Assembly: GCA_003254885.1 (NCBI GenBank)
Contig: QANT01005396.1
Span: 1-39,889, forward strand
Length of the DNA stretch: 39,889 nucleotides
Direction: 5' to 3'
DNA from: Purshia tridentata
Taxonomy: Eukaryota; Streptophyta; Magnoliopsida; Rosales; Rosaceae
Shown: piece after piece, positions 34,131-39,889 of the stretch
How the letters are laid out: each line of letters begins with the position of its first letter
Position numbering within the stretch: position 1 is the first letter of the stretch
Position numbers and translations under genes: made by a program
Notes under the pieces: model-generated
Told to the model about the DNA's origin: nothing
The model's database searches: none
What the model saw: the letters and a program-made list of their open reading frames with translations, nothing else

Positions 34131-37100
34131 GAAATAAGATGATTTATCACAGCAACATTATTGATGTCAGGCCGGATGGCAACATTTGCGTGGAGCACAT
34201 GTTTCAATTTCCCAAAGGATCGATCAGATGGAAAATAGGGGATTCGTATCTCTTTGAAATAAAGCTAATATGCCTAGTTGATTTCAGATTTCACAAAAGA
34301 AGTTAGGTAAATGTTATTAGTATTATACCTTACAAAAATAAATATGTCGTCTAATACCTTTATATGTTAGATTGGCTATACCACGTGAGGTGTATCGATT
34401 ACACATAAAAAATTATTCTTAGGTAAACATTTTGTGCAACTCAAAAGTGACTTATCATCTCAATCTTGTCTTATTTTCAACTCACGAACAGTTGGTTACT
34501 ATTAAAACAACTGTCTACTTACTTTCAAAAGTAAATCATTCTCAATTACACACTTGACTACAAAATTTGGGGACAAAGAAAAAGGGAATTTCAAAGGCGA
34601 ACAACGAACCTCCTCCAACACACAACCCAAAAAACTCACACAATATGAAATTTCTAACAAACTCTTTACTCCCAATTTAGCTAAGTGGTTTTTATTCTCA
34701 AATCTGTCTAGCCTTTCAAGGCCCTTTTAGTTGTATTTTCTTATGCTTGTCCAATTTTCTTGTATTTTGGGAATTTCATGAATGCTTCTTGCTTCTTTAA
34801 ATTTATTTTTGTGTTATTTTTCATTGAGCTCTCTTTTAAATTTATGTTGCTCTTTTATTTATATTTTGGTTGTTCATTTTCAAAGTCATAGGCAACATGC
34901 TTGTCCTTGTGGTTGTTCAATTACTACAAACTCCCCAACAAAGACAAACCCGAACAGGCATGCCCACCTTTATTTTCTTGAGAAAAACTTTTTTGCAACA
35001 GGAATATGGGTGAATAAATTAGTATCACAATTTAATAATATAATGACATATATACTTTTATACTTCATTACATTAAAATTTTTCTAATCTCTAGACAACA
35101 AATATCTCTTGATATGCCAAAAGTCAGTCTATATTCCTTTTATATGTAAGTTTTTCTTTTTCATTTTTTTAATATTAACGTGAAAATCGTGGTTGCATAA
35201 TTGCATTACAAGCCTTCTTTTATTCTCAAAATAAGCACTTTTATTAATTTCATTTATTTTACTTTTTTGGTTTCCAATTAAAAATTATACACTTTTATAT
35301 TGCATCTTGCTGCTGCAAAAGCATAGATTACGTAATCCCCCTCGATCTTAGTAAAATTTTATAATTTTTTTTGAATTAAAAAAGGAAAAAAAATAAAAAG
35401 TACTACAACATATTATATGGCATCATGGGCAGTGTTCAAGAATCCACATAAATTAATTGATAAATGGTCACTACACTTCTAACTTCAGATCATTGTTCAA
35501 ATTTGCACACATACATATATAGACAGGTAATAAATAAATGGTGAATATGTAAATTTTTTATTAATCCCTAATTCATAAAAAAACTCTCTGCAGGTCTAAT
35601 ATACCTATTTATTATATGGGAAATTTTAATCTAACATTATTTGAGAGCTACATTAGTGTGAGAGTAAGTAAATCTTCTAAAGTTGACCTGTCTGTTGTAA
35701 TATCCTAGGAATTACAATATTCAAGCAACAAGGAAATTAAAAGTTCTTCTGCCTAAAAAAGGATCTTACCTTTCCCTTAAATAACTCAAAATATTTCTTC
35801 TACTGATTTTTAAGTTTTAGTGTTGTTCGAGTTCTCACCATGCACATCTAGGCTATTAGATATATAAGAATCTGTATATTCAGTGATCTAATGATTATTA
35901 ATTTACATGTGCATATATAGAAGAAAATCAAACATTAATTTCAAGATGAAAAAAAAACTCACACTTTGTTGTACAACGAGTGTCTTGCATCTACTACATT
36001 TAACCATTACTTTTTTGTCTTTCAAGACCGTGTTGTTAAGTAATCTTATGGTTTATAAGGTATAAATGAAATATTTTTAATTAAATATTAAATAAACTAA
36101 TGTGATCTTCTTCAACTATTGAATTGCTTTAAAGAACAAAATTTTATAAAAGACATCAACAGCATAATTTTAAAAGGTAGAAGAGTCAGATCCATATTAA
36201 TTCGTAGATAAGTGTAGGTAAGTTTTTCTCTTTTAAGGAGTACCTTCCTTCATGATCGATATTAATTCCTCTGCTGCCGACCCTTTAATTATGGCCTCCA
36301 AATTGCCAAAGAAGTCAAGCATCAAATTTAATTAGCTATAGCTAAGGTACCAACCCCACATAGAGTTGATCGATCCTATACATACCTCTCTCACTCACAG
36401 CACATATCTTATAATCCTCTTTGCTGAACCCACATCTTAATCTCACAAACGAACAAGAATTGATAATACAATTTCAATAATTAATTAAGGACATCTCAAT
36501 CACAATTCACAAACAACCAGTTTTAGCTGTAAAAAGTCAAGTTAAAAACTAAAAAGCAACGAGTTGTCATTTAAGCAAGCTTAATGGGATTTGTTAATTT
36601 CTTATTATAATATTACAAGCCGGTGCCATCTCCTGATCTCAATTCTTAATCCTAATTAATCATGTGAGTTAATTAAATATTTAATCCTAATGTCGACAAA
36701 AGCATATCTTCGCTATGGTCTCAATGAGGAAGATGCATGAGTCACAGTCAAGTGATTCGTATTAGAGACGGCATTTGTGATTAATTATATATAGGGGGTG
36801 CATAAAGTCCAATCTCAATTTTAATTCATGTCAATTTATTCAAAGGCAACTTAAACCCAATTTATTGAAGTTTCAAAAATAAAAAGAGAACATTTTTATC
36901 AGATGACCAATTTTAATGCCTTGTAAAATTTTTTTGACTATTAGAGAGGTTAAATAAGACGTTTGACATGCATTCTATGTAGCCTTTGTAATAGATTCAT
37001 CTCTTATCTCAATTACCATATATCAAAAAGGAGTTCTCAATCCTCATAAAAGCATAAAAAATGTGAGTCGATAATTGAATTATAATTTTATTAAGCATTT

Positions 37101-38137
37101 TTTAATCTAATTACTTACCTTACACGTACTCTTTCAGTCTTTCACAATAACTATGTTATTTGTTTTCCAACGAAAGCATGATCAATAATGCATTTCTTTA
37201 AGAAAATTATTAATATTTTAAAATAGAATGCTATGTAAAGGTCTAGTTCTAGCTATGGCAACCATTTCAATTTATGGTGACAGATTAGAAACATCGATAT
37301 TTTCACAATCAATCTCTTCCATTTTGATTTTAAGTTTGTTTTTTAGGTCTGATATAATTTTGTAAGTTCTTGCATCTTGACTACTAGTTTTAGCAAGTAC
37401 TCCATGAATAATAACTACTATGTGATATACATGACCTTAAGGATATATAAACTTTCAATGATACTTATTAAAAGTAGGTAACGAAAATTCTAGCAAACAA
37501 GAAACAAACAATGAAAGCACCTAATAATTTAAAGAAAGATTGGTCATTGTTGTAAAAGTCCACGTACTTCATCAAACAATTTGTAATCCTATATATATTT
37601 AATTGTTTATGTAGTAATGAAGTTTGAGGGTTATTTTCTTTAAAGTCCAAAAAAGATCATCTAAAGACATAAAAACCCAACACGGAAAAGCAAGTACCCA
37701 TCAAGCCCACTTTTAAAATACCAAGTTTAAAATGACATTTATATATATTAAAAAGCACCTATTTATAATATTGCCACCGATTTGATTTTGTTTTGTATAC
37801 GCTATTCACTATATATACATGTAACTACCATTGCAAGTCTGGAAGTCTGCCACTAGTTTTTTATTTATTTTTTTGTTAAAGCTTGCCATGTGTTTTGGCC
37901 TCTAAGCTTTCCATGTGTTGTTACTTTGGACAGCATCACGTGCTAGTTTTTTTTTTGGCCACCACCATGTGTTAGTTAATTAGGAAAAAAATGCATTAGA
38001 CACCACCATTACTATATGCAATCTCCAAATACATCTATAAAATATTATACAGTAACTAAATTAAAAAAAATAACAAACAACAAACTTTCTCAAATAATTT
38101 TGTTTATTAAAAAATCAATTATATAGTCATTGCTATT
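34131..38137. other. AT-rich intergenic DNA, no gene seen
   Basis: Only short open frames on both strands, with many A and T runs. I recognise no protein family, RNA gene or transposon end here. A CCATGTGTT word recurs three times between 37886 and 37974. Confidence 0.5.
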
Positions 38138-38193
38138 ATTGTTACTGCCGAACAGTAGCAATAGCAAATTGTTACTGCCGAACAGTAGCAATT
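38138..38193. repeat. Tandem pair of 25-bp hairpin-forming repeats
   Basis: Two identical 25-bp units at 38138-38162 and 38168-38192 (period 30) each consist of TTGTTACTG, a CCGAA loop and CAGTAGCAA. The arms pair over nine positions with one T-G wobble. Just downstream, CAATTGATCTATACA occurs twice (about 38189 and 38247). The flanks show no matching transposon ends, so the origin is unknown. Confidence 0.7.
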
Positions 38194-38788
38194 GATCTAT
38201 ACAAAGAAATGAAAAAATTAAACAAAAATGGGTGTACATCTAGTACAATTGATCTATACATGTCAAACTAACAAAAGCTGAATTGGAACTTGTTCAACTG
38301 CAAATAGAACATTGAACACAGACAACAATTGCTTGAAACACTACAGCAACCAGAATTATTCTTACTAAAAAACTAGATTTTGTGGTCTTCAGTAACTTTA
38401 ACTTTGAGAACGAATATAGTGATCCATGATACCAAGATTAATTTGGCACACCGACAATTTGACACTTACAACAAAACTAAATTGTAATAAAAAAGTAAAT
38501 TTGATATTCAACATCCAAGGTGATTTATATCAAGACTGTACTAAATCTAAGCAACAGTTAAGAACATAAAAAAATTTGATGAATTTTTTTTTAACTATTT
38601 GCAAAGCAAGCCTGCATCAAAAAGTAAATGAAGATTTTGCTTCAGCTTATGGCAGACATGCATGACAAGATTAGATAAGAAACAAAAGAAATCATAACCA
38701 ATTTACATCTCATGCTGCCCCATGGTTGAAGCTCCCAATGAATATTCAGCCATAAAACATCAAAAGTTGCAACATTAAATGCAAGGCC
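38194..38788. other. Spacer with no clear feature
   Basis: AT-rich DNA between the hairpin repeats and the homeobox pseudogene. Further decayed exons of that pseudogene could lie near 38700-38760 (minus), but I cannot align them with confidence. Confidence 0.35.
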
Positions 38789-39414
38789 TTTTCTCGTTCT
38801 CTTGCCTCAGCAAAGAGTTATCGTGGCACTCCAATTGGGTCTGTTAATCAAGTCCCAAAACAACCAAAAACTCCATCATCAACAGTCCATAAATCAATTA
38901 ACTCAACGAAAAGTTAATTATACCAAACCAATCAAAAGTAAAAGAGTCAGTAGAGTATAGACTATAGCTTCATCTGGGTTCAGTGATATTATGGAACTCG
39001 AATTTGACTGGTCTGGTCTCCAAGCAAAGCCTTCGGCTGAGCTCCAATCTCTACTTCTCATCAGGATAAGGGCACTCCTTAAACAGCCTAAAAAACCAAA
39101 ACCCAAAAAAATTAATCAAACACCAAACTCAATGAAGGTGAAGGAGATCAAATTGTGTAGAAAAAGAAAAAGGAATCATAAAAATCATACGATTCGAGTT
39201 CTTGGATTTGCTGAGGAGTGTGTCGGTGGTATCGCTTCTTTTTGCGAGGATTATTAGCACCGTCTTGATCGTCGTTGGAAGCACTGTCCATGTTGTTGCT
39301 GCTAGATCTGCTCTTGTGCTCCTCATCCCTGCTCCTCCGCCCCACATTGTTGTTGGGCTCAAAATTCTCCCTCATTCTCGACACGTCCCCTTGCCCACCA
39401 CCATCCACATTTGT
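38789..39414 (-). pseudogene. HD-ZIP IV homeobox pseudogene, ANL2-like
   Basis: Three exon remnants are visible on the minus strand: 39414-39191, 39087-38968 and 38840-38789. The first reads QGDVSRMRENFEPNNNVGRR, then SRDEEHKSRSSSNNMD and RKKKRYHRHTPQQIQELES, the ANTHOCYANINLESS2-type region running into the homeodomain. Spliced at a good GT-AG border, the second continues LFKECPYPDEK, then a TAG stop at 39053-39051 where the family has Gln, then RLELSRRLCLETRPVKF. The invariant WFQN of helix 3 is changed to EFHN, and two extra bases shift the frame before a recognisable ACCCAGATGAAG. Its donor is lost. The third exon, TQLECHDNSLLRQENEK, is the start of the leucine zipper. No START domain follows. 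It cannot make a working DNA-binding protein. Confidence 0.85.
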
Positions 39415-39533
39415 CTGCTGATCAAACCCAAATAATAATACAAACCCAGATCGAGCAAAGAAAAATGAAAAGGGAAAGAGAACAACAAATAAAGAGAAAG
39501 GCAAAATCACCATTTTGAACAATACTTAAATTT

Positions 39534-39889
39534 AGGGGTGCACAAGGATCGGTTATCCGATCCACAAACCATTATCCATATCCAATCCATAAATTCGGAT
39601 ATCCACAAAATCGGATCGGATCGGATCGGATAATGGATAATATCCAAATAATAACATAAAAATTATTTAATTCATATCCATATCCGATCCATAAATTCGA
39701 ATATCTACAAATTCGGATATCCACAAAATCGGATCGGATCGGATAACGGATAATATCCAAATAATAACATAAAAATTATTTAGCAATTACACAACATAAA
39801 AATCATTCCTCAAATTAATTCAATAGTTACATAACATAAAATTTAGAAATTAAAACAAGTCTCAAACATAACAAGTTCCTACTTTCTAG
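39534..39889. mobile_element. hAT-like element end, continuing past the window
   Basis: The sequence TAGGGGTGCACAAGGATCGG at the left border resembles the TAGGGGTG ends of plant hAT elements. The first 250 bp holds many GGATCGGATC, CCATATCC and GGATAATATCC words in both orientations, as in subterminal transposase-binding regions. One block recurs with a period of about 118 bp (from 39593 and from 39711). The other end and the 8-bp target duplication are outside the window, so this rests on the end sequence and repeat style alone. Confidence 0.5.

Overview
The window is plant nuclear DNA from a eudicot. It has intron-rich genes with GT-AG introns, AT-rich intergenic DNA, CT and AT microsatellites, and pieces of CACTA, Copia, Mutator-like, hAT and SINE elements. 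The family is uncertain; Rosaceae is only a guess from general style.

Layout. 1.1-1.95 kb (+): the last four exons of an S28 serine carboxypeptidase (lysosomal Pro-X carboxypeptidase-like), with no 5' exons recognisable in the window. 2-10.4 kb: gene-free DNA rich in low-complexity and promoter-type motifs. 10.4-13.1 kb (+): a three-exon B3-domain repressor of the NGATHA-like type (NGAL2/SOD7, NGAL3/DPA4). 13.1-21.4 kb: a transposon-rich block. It holds a complete non-autonomous CACTA element with a target-site duplication, two related LTR copies, a truncated Copia element on the minus strand, an RNase H-like relic, and a Mutator-like element that has captured part of an LRR receptor kinase gene. 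A single N and an 86-bp direct repeat mark a probable assembly join. 22.95-24.7 kb (+): a four-exon trichome birefringence-like (TBL) wall-polysaccharide O-acetyltransferase gene. 24.75-33.8 kb (-): an 18-exon LETM1-like gene of about 903 codons, convergent with TBL, with 77 bp between the two stop codons. 38.8-39.4 kb (-): a broken ANL2-like HD-ZIP IV homeobox pseudogene, cut by the end of a hAT-like element that runs off the window.

The three intact genes keep the order NGATHA-like B3, TBL, LETM1-like. From memory this matches both duplicated Arabidopsis blocks, At3g11560-11570-11580 and At5g06220-06230-06250. That supports calling the B3 gene NGAL2/3 rather than NGATHA proper and the TBL gene TBL8/9. 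The genes are not an operon and have no obvious shared pathway; the link is conserved synteny plus tail-to-tail packing of TBL and LETM1-like. I found no convincing new multi-gene system. The more unusual items are the gene-capturing element, the homeobox pseudogene, the assembly/haplotype join, a SINE inside a LETM1 intron, a GC-AG intron in TBL, and a tiny first exon that decides the N-terminus of LETM1-like.
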